A DNA stretch of 36,474 nucleotides from Saprospiraceae bacterium (GTDB lineage: Bacteria > Bacteroidota > Bacteroidia > Chitinophagales > Saprospiraceae): positions 1-36,474 of the forward strand of contig JABFRV010000055.1 of NCBI GenBank assembly GCA_013140975.1, read 5' to 3'. The notes under the pieces are model-generated. The model worked only from the letters and a program-made list of their open reading frames with translations. It had not been told where the DNA came from and did not search any database. The translations under genes and the position numbers were made by a program. Positions 17,262 through 25,564 of the stretch are shown here, piece by piece; position 1 is the stretch's first letter, and every line of letters begins with the position of its first letter.

Positions 17262-18075
17262 ATTTTTCCAAATGAAGTAATGCAGCTCTAACACTTTTAT
17301 ACTTTTCTAATAATTCTAAAGCGTCTTCTGCTTGAATATTATATTTATTACATAACAATCGAATTCCCCTTTCCTTAAGCTTTGTATTGCTTAACTTCAT
17401 ATCTACCATTTTGTTATCGAGAACTCTTCCCAGCTGAATCATTACAGTTGTACTGATCATATTTAAAATGAGTTTAGTTGCAGTTCCAGACTTCATTCTT
17501 GTACTTCCTGTTATAAACTCTGGCCCAACTTCACATTCAATTGGAAAATTAGAATACTGAACAATTGGGCTATTCAAATTGCAAGTAATACATGATGTTG
17601 TAATATTTTTCTCTTGACATTTTTTTAATCCATGAACTACATAAGGCGTAGTTCCGCTACTCGCAATTCCTAAAACAACGTCCGATGACGATACACCATA
17701 TTGCATCAAATCCTGCCAAGCGAGTTCAATATTATCTTCAGCACCTTCAACAGCTTTTCGAATAGCCGAATCACCACCTGCAATAATTCCAACAACCATG
17801 TCTTCATCAACACCAAATGTTGGTGGACATTCAGAAGCATCAACAATTCCTAACCGTCCGCTCGTCCCAGCTCCAATATAAAACAACCTACCTCCGTTTT
17901 GTAATGCAATAACAACATTCTTAATAAGTCTCTCTATTTGAGGAATACACTTCTTAACACATTCAGCAACTTTATTATCTTCCTTATTAATTGCTTGTAG
18001 CAATTCCGCTGGAGATAAGCTTTCCAAATTTCTGTATTCTGAATCTGATTCTGTTATTCTGTTAAAATTTTTCAT
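17251..18075 (-). CDS. murQ: N-acetylmuramic acid 6-phosphate etherase
   Basis: MurQ cleaves the lactyl ether of MurNAc-6-phosphate to give GlcNAc-6-phosphate and D-lactate, a cytoplasmic step of peptidoglycan recycling. The SIS-domain signature IGAGTSGRLGIVDASECPPTFG (about 67-88) includes the catalytic glutamate E82. Further motifs are GIASSGTTPYV and the GPEFITGSTRMKSGTATK phosphosugar-binding segment. At 274 aa it is slightly short of the usual 300 but complete. Its start overlaps the end of the symporter gene by 14 bp, which implies translational coupling. No kinase (AnmK or MurK) is adjacent, so the phosphorylation step must be encoded elsewhere or performed by the transporter substrate's own kinase. 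Confidence 0.95.
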   Translation of the reverse strand: MKNFNRITESDSEYRNLESLSPAELLQAINKEDNKVAECVKKCIPQIERLIKNVVIALQNGGRLFYIGAGTSGRLGIVDASECPPTFGVDEDMVVGIIAGGDSAIRKAVEGAEDNIELAWQDLMQYGVSSSDVVLGIASSGTTPYVVHGLKKCQEKNITTSCITCNLNSPIVQYSNFPIECEVGPEFITGSTRMKSGTATKLILNMISTTVMIQLGRVLDNKMVDMKLSNTKLKERGIRLLCNKYNIQAEDALELLEKYKSVRAALLHLEKSIS

Positions 18076-19546
18076 TTCCAGATCGGGATGATATGATTAA
18101 CAATCCAATAAACGTAATTGCTCCATTTAATGCAACCAGCAAGTTTCCGAACGTAAAACCATTAAACAAAATCTTTGAGTTTTCATGAATTATATACGAT
18201 ATAACAGGAGACAAAATGCAAATAATAGGTAACAATTTGTGGTAAACAATTTTCCTTTTAGTCAATATTGCAAATGAAAAAAGACCCAACAATGGTCCAT
18301 ACGTTAAACCTGCAAATTGAAATACTTTATTGATTACTGCATCATTATTAAGCAAATAAAAAATTACAATAACTACAAATATTAATAAGGAGAATCCCAA
18401 ATGAACGTAGGTTCTGATTTTCTTCTTTTCATTATCACTTTTTTCACTTGTTTTAAAATTCAAGAAATCAATGCAAAATGAAGTGGTCAGCGAAGCCAAT
18501 GCGGAATCGGCACTTGCATAATTAGAAGCAGTAAGTCCTAATAAAAATAAAATGCTGCCAGCTCCACTAAGGTATTGAAATGCAATCATAGGAAAAAGCT
18601 GATCGGTTTTAGCAGGTATCGCAATGCCTTCTTTTGCAGCAAATAAATATAATGCTCCTCCCAAAATCAAAAAAGCAAAATTGACAAAAAATAACAAAAT
18701 TGAAAATGAAAACATATTCAATTGCGCTTCCTTTAAATTACGACAGGTCAGATTTTTTTGCATCATGTCCTGATCTAAGCCTGTCATTACTAGAGCTATT
18801 AACATTCCTCCAATTACTTGTTTTAAGAAATAATTAGAGTCTTTCCATCCCGTGTCGAGATAAAATACTTTTCCAAACTCTGATTCCATAACTTTTTGAA
18901 CCAATCCGTATATTGATAAGTCAAATTGTTCAGCTAAAAAGAATATTGTTAAAATCAAAGAGCCAATCATGCAAATTGTCTGGAATACATCTGTAATAAC
19001 AATTGTTTTAATTCCGCCACGAAATGTATAAACCCATATTAGAAAAATTGAAATTAAAACTGTCAACCAAAAAGGAAAATTAAATTGCGAGAAAATAAAA
19101 TGATGCATTACCATCGCTACAATGAACATCCTAAATGAAGAACCAATTAATCTTGACAACAGAAAAAAACCAGCCCCGGTTTTGTAAGCAGATAAACCCA
19201 ACCTCGAATTTAAATACTCATAAATAGAAACAACATTATACCGATAATAAATAGGCATAAGTACATTGGCAATTATCATATAACCTATCAAATATCCCCA
19301 CACCATCTGAAGATAAGAAAAGTTCTGATTGACTCCTTGTGTTCCAACAACTCCTGGAATGCTTATAAATGTAACTCCACTTAAAGAAGCTCCAATCATT
19401 CCAAAAGCAACAAGGTACCATTTTGAACTTTTGTTCGCTTGAAAAAAAGTTTCATTGGAATTGTCCTTTCCCGTTAAAAAAGATATACCTATTAATAAAA
19501 GAAAATAAAGTACTAGAATAATAAGCAGCATTAACGCCTGAGACAT
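18062..19546 (-). CDS. Sodium:solute symporter (SSS family), probable MurNAc or muropeptide-sugar importer
   Basis: This is a 494-aa inner-membrane protein with about 13 hydrophobic segments. It has the SSS pattern: short N-terminal helix, the GASLSGVTFISIPG segment on helix 2 (about 54-67), TFRGGIKTIVITDVFQ in the middle (about 174-189), DQDMMQKNLTCRN (about 259-271) and ASNYASADSALASLTTSF near 341-358. It is the first gene of a two-gene operon with murQ. A Na+-driven MurNAc importer (MurT) acting with MurK and MurQ has been described in Tannerella forsythia, also a Bacteroidota member. By context this protein probably imports MurNAc or anhydro-MurNAc. The substrate is inferred. Confidence 0.9.
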   Translation of the reverse strand: MSQALMLLIILVLYFLLLIGISFLTGKDNSNETFFQANKSSKWYLVAFGMIGASLSGVTFISIPGVVGTQGVNQNFSYLQMVWGYLIGYMIIANVLMPIYYRYNVVSIYEYLNSRLGLSAYKTGAGFFLLSRLIGSSFRMFIVAMVMHHFIFSQFNFPFWLTVLISIFLIWVYTFRGGIKTIVITDVFQTICMIGSLILTIFFLAEQFDLSIYGLVQKVMESEFGKVFYLDTGWKDSNYFLKQVIGGMLIALVMTGLDQDMMQKNLTCRNLKEAQLNMFSFSILLFFVNFAFLILGGALYLFAAKEGIAIPAKTDQLFPMIAFQYLSGAGSILFLLGLTASNYASADSALASLTTSFCIDFLNFKTSEKSDNEKKKIRTYVHLGFSLLIFVVIVIFYLLNNDAVINKVFQFAGLTYGPLLGLFSFAILTKRKIVYHKLLPIICILSPVISYIIHENSKILFNGFTFGNLLVALNGAITFIGLLIISSRSGNEKF

Positions 19547-19560
19547 GTATTGAATTTGCT

Positions 19561-19584
19561 GTAAAAGTAAGAAGTTTTACTTAC
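19561..19584. promoter_or_regulatory. Nested inverted repeats upstream of the symporter-murQ operon
   Basis: GTAAAA (19561-19566) pairs with TTTTAC (19575-19580), and GTAAG (19567-19571) with CTTAC (19580-19584). The site is 14 bp upstream of the symporter ATG on the minus strand. TACTTTTA, one base off TAnnTTTG, lies in the same stretch. It could be an operator or a 5' leader stem. Confidence 0.3.
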
Positions 19585-19811
19585 TATTCAATCATTCTTT
19601 TTACACTTTATATGAATGCAATTTCGAATTCTATATTCTTAAAATTAATTCGAAATTATTAAATCATATTTCTGATTGAACTAAGTTCTACGGAAGAATT
19701 CATTTGACTATTCTCATTATTGTGCATTGTTAGTTTTAACTTACATTCGCAAATAAATTTAAAATCCTATTTAAACTAATTGGCTCATTTTTCGTTTAAT
19801 TATTCATCTCT

Positions 19812-21029
19812 ATGCTTTCCCGTATTTTTAAATTATACAAAGAATCTTTTGCAGGCCTAAACAATAATGTGTGGTTGCTGGCATGGATCAATTTGATCAA
19901 TAGAGCTGGAACAATGGTTATTCCATTTCTTTCTATGTATCTTACACAAGAAATTGGAGTTAGTCTTACAAAAGCTGGATTTGTACTTACTTGTTTCGGT
20001 GCAGGTTCGATATTAGGGGCATTAGCTGGTGGTAAATTAACTGACAAAATTGGGCACTATAAAGTTCAGATGATAACTCTATTTTTTGGAGGTATATCTT
20101 TTTTTATACTTGCCACTCTTAATGACTATAATTCCATTTGTTTAATGACTTTCATTCTCGCTCTTGTGAATGAAGCATACAGACCTGCGAATATGTCTGC
20201 TATTGGATTATATAGCAATTCTGAAAACCGTACCAGAAGTTCTTCTTTAGTAAGACTTACTACGAATCTGGGATGGGCAGTAGGTGCTAGCCTTGGTGGA
20301 ATTTTAGCTTCAATTGATTACAAACTCCTGTTCTGGGTTGATGGTGCGACCAACTTAATAGCATTTGTCTTTTTGTATTTGCTTTTAAGACCAGCAAACA
20401 CTAAAAAAGAAAAATCAGAATCAATTCATAAAGCAACATCATCAGTTTATAAAGATAAAGAATTTTTACTTTTTGTCTTGCTTTCTTATTTTTTTGCAGT
20501 TTGTTTTTTTCAGATTTTTTCAACCTATCCGGTATTTCTAAAGAAAGAATTTTTAATCAGTGAACATCAAATTGGAATTCTATTCGCTATGAATGGACTT
20601 TTAATTGCTTTTATAGAAATGATAACCGTTCATAGCCTTGCAGGCAAGAGAAACGATTTACAATATATAGCTTTTGGTTTGGTACTTGTTGGTATATCTT
20701 TTCTGGTTTTAAATGCTACAATTCTTCCTACTCTCCTTCTGGCTTATATTTCTTGTTTGTTTTTTACAATTGGAGAAATATTCTGTATGCCTTTTATGAT
20801 GACCTTTTGGATGAACAGATCTAATGATGGCAACCGTGGTCAATATGCTTCTTTATATACAGTTGCATATAGCTTGGCCCATATTACAGGACCACTTATT
20901 GGTGGATTCATTGCCGACGAAATTGGGTTTAATAAATTATGGATCAGCATATTTATATTTAGTATTCTTACGGGTCTTGGTTTCCTTCTTCTTCAAAATT
21001 TTGCATCGCCCAGGAAACAAAAAATATAA
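19812..21029 (+). CDS. MFS transporter
   Basis: This 405-aa inner-membrane protein has about twelve transmembrane segments in two halves, joined by a charged loop (TKKEKSESIHKATSS, about 198-212). The major facilitator signature is visible between helices 2 and 3 as GGKLTDKIGHYKVQ (about 73-86). The second half carries GIGEIFCMPFMMTFWMNRS-type and GPLIGGFIADEIG segments typical of MdtH/DHA1-like drug exporters. The substrate is unknown. The 265-bp upstream gap has no strong TAnnTTTG match. The gene stands alone, followed by a 267-bp gap before the MATE gene on the same strand. Confidence 0.88.
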   Translation: MLSRIFKLYKESFAGLNNNVWLLAWINLINRAGTMVIPFLSMYLTQEIGVSLTKAGFVLTCFGAGSILGALAGGKLTDKIGHYKVQMITLFFGGISFFILATLNDYNSICLMTFILALVNEAYRPANMSAIGLYSNSENRTRSSSLVRLTTNLGWAVGASLGGILASIDYKLLFWVDGATNLIAFVFLYLLLRPANTKKEKSESIHKATSSVYKDKEFLLFVLLSYFFAVCFFQIFSTYPVFLKKEFLISEHQIGILFAMNGLLIAFIEMITVHSLAGKRNDLQYIAFGLVLVGISFLVLNATILPTLLLAYISCLFFTIGEIFCMPFMMTFWMNRSNDGNRGQYASLYTVAYSLAHITGPLIGGFIADEIGFNKLWISIFIFSILTGLGFLLLQNFASPRKQKI

Positions 21030-21248
21030 CAGAATATGTCAATCTTAATCGTATTTTCAAAAGTTGAAATTGGAAAATGTTATTACAATTCTATCTTCTC
21101 TTTTGATTTTAAGTATTTGAAAAATATTGTACTATAAAATTGCAATTTTATTTTCATAAGAAATTCGTGTATATAAATCAGAACTTCTTATATCTAAGTA
21201 CTTTATTATAGTATCTCCCAATTCTTCACTGTCACACCTCTCACCCCA

Positions 21249-21264
21249 TTTTCAAATTTTCAAA
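21249..21264. repeat. Two octamers TTTTCAAA
   Basis: TTTTCAAA occurs twice in tandem, upstream of the MATE promoter. It resembles the TTTTCAA heptamers at 11834-11854 and the array at 30634-30717. No function is evident. Confidence 0.5.
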
Positions 21265-21282
21265 TTAACCGATTAAATAAAT

Positions 21283-21290
21283 TACCTTTG
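21283..21290 (+). promoter_or_regulatory. Promoter -7 element TACCTTTG before the MATE gene
   Basis: TACCTTTG fits the Bacteroidota -7 consensus TAnnTTTG exactly. No good -33 TTTG is visible at the proper distance. With this element the transcript would begin near 21296, at or next to the ATG at 21297, so the TTG at 21288 cannot be the start codon and the mRNA would be almost leaderless. Confidence 0.5.
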
Positions 21291-21296
21291 CAGTAC

Positions 21297-22685
21297 ATGA
21301 GTCTTGCCAATAAAATCAGATCTTTCATTGCCTTGTTTAAACAAGCACTTCGAGGGGATGTCCATGATTACACAGAGGGAAGTATTCCAAAGGCAGTTTT
21401 TTTATTATCAATCCCAATGATTCTTGAATTAAGTTTGGAAAGTGTCTTTGCGGTAGTCGACATTTTTTTTGTGTCCAAGCTAGGACCTTCAGCAATAGCA
21501 ACTGTCGGCCTAACAGAATCTGTAATTACGCTTATTTATTCTGTTGCGATTGGATTAAGTACTGCAGCAACCGCAATTGTTGCAAGAAGGATCGGAGAAA
21601 AAAATCCAGATGCTGCATCTAAAGCAGCAGCTCAATCTATTATTATAGCTATAATCTTTGCAGTAATTTGTAGCGTTCTGGGAGTAATATTTGCTGCAGA
21701 TATTCTTAGGTTAATGAATGCTTCTGAGGACGTAATTAGGGATGGTACATCTTTTGCTCAAATTATGTTTGGAACGTCTATTGTAATTATTTTATTATTT
21801 TTAATCAATGGAATATTCAGAGGCGTCGGTGATGCTGCAATTGCAATGAGAAGTTTGTGGATCGCAAGTATTATAAATATAATATTGTGTCCGATTATGA
21901 TTCATTACTTTGGTTTAAAAGGTGCAGCAATAGCTACAGTAATTGGAAGAAGTACGGGAGTATTATATCAATGCAAATACTTATTTGGTGGATCGGAGGT
22001 TATTCGTTTGAATTTAAAAATGTTTGAACCGGCTTGGAATATTTTAAGAAATATTGTTCATGTGGCCTGGCCTGCGACATTTCAATTTCTTATTGCTTCT
22101 GGTAGCTGGATAGTTATTGCAAGATTAATTGCAGAAATCGGCGGCACAAATGCCTCAGCGGGATATCAGATTGCGATTCGCAGCATTGTATTTTTTATTT
22201 TGCCAGCTTGGGGAATGAGTAATGCTGTAGCAACATTAGTGGGTCAGAATCTTGGTGCCGGGAAAATTGATCGCGCTGAACAAAGTGTAAATATTACTGC
22301 CAGATATAATGCAATTTTTATGTTCTTTGTAATGATTCTGTTTGTTTTCTTTTCAGAGCCCATAATCAAAATATTCACGGATAATCCGGAAATCATCAGT
22401 AAAGGAGCCGAAGCTTTACAAATTTTTGGATATGGCTATGTATTTTATGGAATTGGAATGGTAATGACACAGGCGTTAAATGGTGCAGGTGACACAAGAA
22501 CACCAACTTACATAAATCTTGTATGCTTCTGGTTAATACAAATCCCACTTGCTTATTTTCTGGCGGGACCTATGAATTTATTCTATTCAGGAGCAGCACT
22601 CGCAGTTCCAATTTCCGAAACTCTACTTGCCTTAATTGCTTGGTATTATTTTAGAAAAGGAAAATGGAAAACAATAAAGGTTTAA
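21297..22685 (+). CDS. MATE family efflux transporter
   Basis: This inner-membrane antiporter, probably Na+- or H+-driven drug/metabolite exporter, has about twelve transmembrane segments in two MatE halves. After a 30-residue cytoplasmic N-terminus come GSIPKAVFLLSIPMILE, VDIFFVSKLGPSAIATVGLTE and the repeat of this pattern in the second half (TLVGQNLGAGKIDRAE, ALNGAGDTRTP). These are typical of the DinF/NorM-like clade. An in-frame TTG at 21288 would add MQY, but it falls inside a TAnnTTTG promoter element, so the ATG at 21297 is chosen (462 aa). The substrate cannot be predicted. Confidence 0.9.
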   Translation: MSLANKIRSFIALFKQALRGDVHDYTEGSIPKAVFLLSIPMILELSLESVFAVVDIFFVSKLGPSAIATVGLTESVITLIYSVAIGLSTAATAIVARRIGEKNPDAASKAAAQSIIIAIIFAVICSVLGVIFAADILRLMNASEDVIRDGTSFAQIMFGTSIVIILLFLINGIFRGVGDAAIAMRSLWIASIINIILCPIMIHYFGLKGAAIATVIGRSTGVLYQCKYLFGGSEVIRLNLKMFEPAWNILRNIVHVAWPATFQFLIASGSWIVIARLIAEIGGTNASAGYQIAIRSIVFFILPAWGMSNAVATLVGQNLGAGKIDRAEQSVNITARYNAIFMFFVMILFVFFSEPIIKIFTDNPEIISKGAEALQIFGYGYVFYGIGMVMTQALNGAGDTRTPTYINLVCFWLIQIPLAYFLAGPMNLFYSGAALAVPISETLLALIAWYYFRKGKWKTIKV

Positions 22686-22806
22686 TTTTACAAATGCTAT
22701 AAAAGCTATAAATTTTACAATTGATATAAATGCAGGAGTGTGATTTCTTGAAATTAAAAACAATTGTGTTTGAATCAAAGAATATTAAAACATTCTAACT
22801 GACTAT

Positions 22807-22882
22807 CAACTTGTCAACCCGTTAACCCGTCAACCGTTAAACAAACCCGTCACTTCGTCAACCCGTCAACCCATCAACCATT
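22807..22882. repeat. Degenerate octamer array, unit CAACCCGT
   Basis: About nine units with period 8 (CAACTTGT, CAACCCGT, TAACCCGT, CAACCGTT, then a degraded section, then CAACCCGT, CAACCCAT, CAACCATT). The array fills the end of the convergent MATE/gldB gap and runs into gldB, so the last Gly codon and the TGA stop (22874-22876) of gldB lie inside repeat units. G+C is higher than in the flanks. Confidence 0.8.
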
Positions 22883-23917
22883 CTTAGGTTTATACTTTGA
22901 TTCATCGAGAATCTTTTGAGCGCTTTCTTCCTTTATCAGATCCTGAATAGTATATTGTGGATGTTGCTTCATAAATGCATTTACTATATCATATCCAATA
23001 AATATTACTGCTCTTCCCGGAGATTCTTTAGGCAAGCCTAATGTTGTAGGACTGGGGTTAAGATATCTTACGATTTCATTTCTTTTTGTGATTCCTAGTA
23101 ATTGTTTGTCTTTTATGAATGACCAGATGTCCATTCTATTCTTAATGCACCAATCCACTTGTTCCGGTTTAAATTCATATAAAACTGTATCCTGCATATC
23201 CGGAATAATTTTTTTCAATAAGTACAATTTTTTTCCTTCATAGATCATATGATCAAGAAGAGTATTTAGATTTTTATCCGCAATATTGTCATCAGCAAAC
23301 GCCATCCAGGATTTTTTCTGAATGTGGTGCTTATTAAAGGATCGTGTTATGTAATTGGAAAATAATTCGTAGTTAGGATTTACATATTTGTAATTATAAT
23401 CATTTCCCAAATAAAAGTCTAAACTTATCCCCATTCCATCTGAACTATCTGTATTGGAAAAAATAATATTACCAACATTAAAACCGCTTATCATCGTATA
23501 TAAATCTATAGGCTTACTCGCTGGAAAATAATGCTTGGCAAATGATTGCGTCCGTTCAAATTCTTTTTTTATCTCTGACATGTCTCCATACATTGAATCT
23601 ATCCGGTGCGCAATACTCCTCATAAATGAGTCTTGAATAAATTCTTTTATTGAAAAATAAAATTTTTCATCTACTGAATCAATATTCTCTGCAAAACTCA
23701 TAATATCCTGAAAGAAAATTCTGGAAAGGACAGGGTATTTGATCAGGAGTTGATTTACACCGTTTTTTATTTGGGAAGTATCCATTCCAAATAATTCTTT
23801 TTCAAACCGATGTATATTTACTTCTCTGATTGGGCCTTTTATTTCAGGAATTTTTGGGTCCGTTTTGCAAGAAATGAGCAGTAATAACAATAAAGAAACT
23901 AAAAATAAATTTTTCAT
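22874..23917 (-). CDS. gldB: Gliding motility lipoprotein GldB
   Basis: GldB is an inner- or periplasm-facing lipoprotein required for gliding motility in Flavobacterium. The lipoprotein signal is clear: a hydrophobic run followed by LISCK with lipidated Cys17. The body matches GldB in the IHRFEKELFGMD segment (about 35-47), KYPVLSRIFFQDIM, GISLDFYLGNDY (about 161-172) and the GYDIVNAFMKQHP segment near the C-terminus. At 347 aa it is of normal size. Related DUF-type proteins are found in non-gliding Bacteroidota, so gliding is not proven. It is divergent from a PorT-like barrel with a 51-bp gap holding its promoter element, and its stop lies within an octamer repeat array. Confidence 0.85.
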   Translation of the reverse strand: MKNLFLVSLLLLLLISCKTDPKIPEIKGPIREVNIHRFEKELFGMDTSQIKNGVNQLLIKYPVLSRIFFQDIMSFAENIDSVDEKFYFSIKEFIQDSFMRSIAHRIDSMYGDMSEIKKEFERTQSFAKHYFPASKPIDLYTMISGFNVGNIIFSNTDSSDGMGISLDFYLGNDYNYKYVNPNYELFSNYITRSFNKHHIQKKSWMAFADDNIADKNLNTLLDHMIYEGKKLYLLKKIIPDMQDTVLYEFKPEQVDWCIKNRMDIWSFIKDKQLLGITKRNEIVRYLNPSPTTLGLPKESPGRAVIFIGYDIVNAFMKQHPQYTIQDLIKEESAQKILDESKYKPKNG

Positions 23918-23950
23918 TTGTACATTTACGTCTTAACAAGATTCAAGCAA

Positions 23951-23958
23951 CAAAAGTA
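23951..23958 (-). promoter_or_regulatory. Promoter -7 element TACTTTTG for gldB
   Basis: On the minus strand TACTTTTG matches TAnnTTTG exactly, 33 bp upstream of the gldB ATG. A TTTA lies about 19 nt further upstream, one base off the -33 TTTG. It is in the divergent gldB/PorT-like gap. Confidence 0.5.
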
Positions 23959-23968
23959 GATCAAAATC

Positions 23969-24673
23969 ATGAAACATAAACTCTTAATTCTCTTCCTTTT
24001 TCCATTCAATTTATTTTCACAATCCGATAAAATCAAAGTCAGTTTTCAGACAGGAATGGGTTTAAGCTGGCTGAGTTCTGAATCCAAAGAAATCACCTCT
24101 GAATTAAACAATATTAATTTTAATTTATTGGCACAAGCGGACTATAATCTAAACGAAAAATTTGCCATTACAGGTGGACTAGGCTTGTCTTACCGTCAAG
24201 GAGGTGAACTTCAATTTGAAAGAGGCGGAAACCTTTGGTCAGAATCAAAGCTTACCATTCCAAAAGGTGATTCTTTGCCTAACGGTGTCTCTCTGACATA
24301 TCGTGTAAATTATGTTGACCTTCCGATTGGGTTTAAGGTTACTACACATCCTATAGGAAATTTTAAATTTTTTGTTCATCCCGATATTTCTATGGGAATT
24401 CGCCTTGGAGCCAAAGGTGATATTTCAGGATCTAATGTAAGTTCGGAAAAAGAAAATATCAAAAGCCAAATCTTATTCCTGACTTTTAATTGGGGATTAA
24501 ATCTCGGAACTGAATATATGTTGGACGAAAATATTGGTTTGTTATTTGGTATTCGCTTCCAACAATCCTTAAATGATGTTACAGACGACAGCGGACGATA
24601 TTTTGACAATACCAAGGTAGATTATAAAGATAAAATTAATAACCTTGGAGTAAGAGTAGGCCTTATTTTCTAG
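23969..24673 (+). CDS. PorT-like outer-membrane beta-barrel protein
   Basis: This 234-aa exported protein has a signal peptide to about residue 18 (LFSQ). It consists of alternating amphipathic beta-strands (KVSFQTGMGLSWL, FAITGGLGLSYRQGG, YVDLPIGFKVT, LNLGTEYML, IGLLFGIRFQQSL) ending in a terminal strand with C-terminal Phe (LGVRVGLIF), as expected for an 8-stranded outer-membrane barrel. The DLPIGFKV segment is typical of the PorT-family group. True PorT/SprT is a T9SS component of similar length (about 235-240 aa), and the neighbouring gldB makes a secretion or gliding role plausible, but the family name covers many unrelated barrels. nadC follows 21 bp later. Confidence 0.75.
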   Translation: MKHKLLILFLFPFNLFSQSDKIKVSFQTGMGLSWLSSESKEITSELNNINFNLLAQADYNLNEKFAITGGLGLSYRQGGELQFERGGNLWSESKLTIPKGDSLPNGVSLTYRVNYVDLPIGFKVTTHPIGNFKFFVHPDISMGIRLGAKGDISGSNVSSEKENIKSQILFLTFNWGLNLGTEYMLDENIGLLFGIRFQQSLNDVTDDSGRYFDNTKVDYKDKINNLGVRVGLIF

Positions 24674-24694
24674 TCAGCTGATAACTGTTTAAAT

Positions 24695-25564
24695 ATGCCA
24701 GGATCGATTTCTGTTTGGGATATCAACACTTTCATCCGATTATCATTAGAAGAGGATATTAGAAATGGAGACATTACTTCCCTTGCTTGCATTTCTAAAA
24801 ATTCAATTTCCAAAGCTTTATTAAAGGTTAAAGATGACGGCGTTCTTGCTGGTGTTGACTTTACTAAAAAGTTAATAGATTTTGTAGATCCTGGAATTGA
24901 GATGAAGGTTTTTATTCCTGACGGGTCTTATGTCAAGCATGGGGATATAGCATTTGAGCTAACAGGCTCTTCCAGAAATCTACTTTACAGTGAAAGACTG
25001 ATTCTAAATACTATGCAACGAATGAGTGGTATCGCTACATTATCTGATCGATTTAGAAATGAAGTTTCTGGATTAAATGTAAAAATATTAGATACAAGAA
25101 AAACAAGTCCGTTGTTCAGAAATCTTGAAAAGTGGGCCGTTCGGATAGGTGGCTGTTATAATTACAGAGACGGATTATATGATTGGTTTATGATAAAAGA
25201 CAATCACATTGCCGCTGCAGGAAGCATTACCAAAGCAATTCATAAAGTAAATAATTATAAAGAAAAGAAAAACCTTCAACACATCGGAATTACAGTAGAA
25301 GTAAAGAACTTAATTGAGGTAGAAGAAGTTATGAAGGTCGGAGATGTTACTAGAATTATGTTAGATAACTTTGAAATTCCCTTATTAAAAGAAGGAGTTA
25401 GCATTATTAATAAACGCTTTGAGACCGAAGCTTCCGGTGGGATAAACCTTCAGAATGTAAGATCCTATGCCTTAACAGGAGTGGATTTTATTTCTGTTGG
25501 AGCACTCACACATAGTGCCGGAAGCCTCGATCTAAGCTTGAAGATACAAGAACACAAAAATTAG
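24695..25564 (+). CDS. nadC: Nicotinate-nucleotide pyrophosphorylase (carboxylating)
   Basis: NadC converts quinolinate and PRPP to nicotinate mononucleotide, the last committed step of de novo NAD synthesis, in the cytoplasm. Visible signatures are LNTMQRMSGIAT (about 108-119), DTRKTSPLFRNLEKWAV with the quinolinate/PRPP-binding Arg and Lys residues (about 143-159), IKDNHIAAAGS (about 168-178), VEVKNLIE and the phosphate-binding end ISVGALTHSAGSLDLSLKI. At 289 aa it is full length. It lies 21 bp after the PorT-like gene and probably shares its transcript. Its stop overlaps the stop of the 36-aa ORF on the other strand by two bases. Confidence 0.95.
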   Translation: MPGSISVWDINTFIRLSLEEDIRNGDITSLACISKNSISKALLKVKDDGVLAGVDFTKKLIDFVDPGIEMKVFIPDGSYVKHGDIAFELTGSSRNLLYSERLILNTMQRMSGIATLSDRFRNEVSGLNVKILDTRKTSPLFRNLEKWAVRIGGCYNYRDGLYDWFMIKDNHIAAAGSITKAIHKVNNYKEKKNLQHIGITVEVKNLIEVEEVMKVGDVTRIMLDNFEIPLLKEGVSIINKRFETEASGGINLQNVRSYALTGVDFISVGALTHSAGSLDLSLKIQEHKN

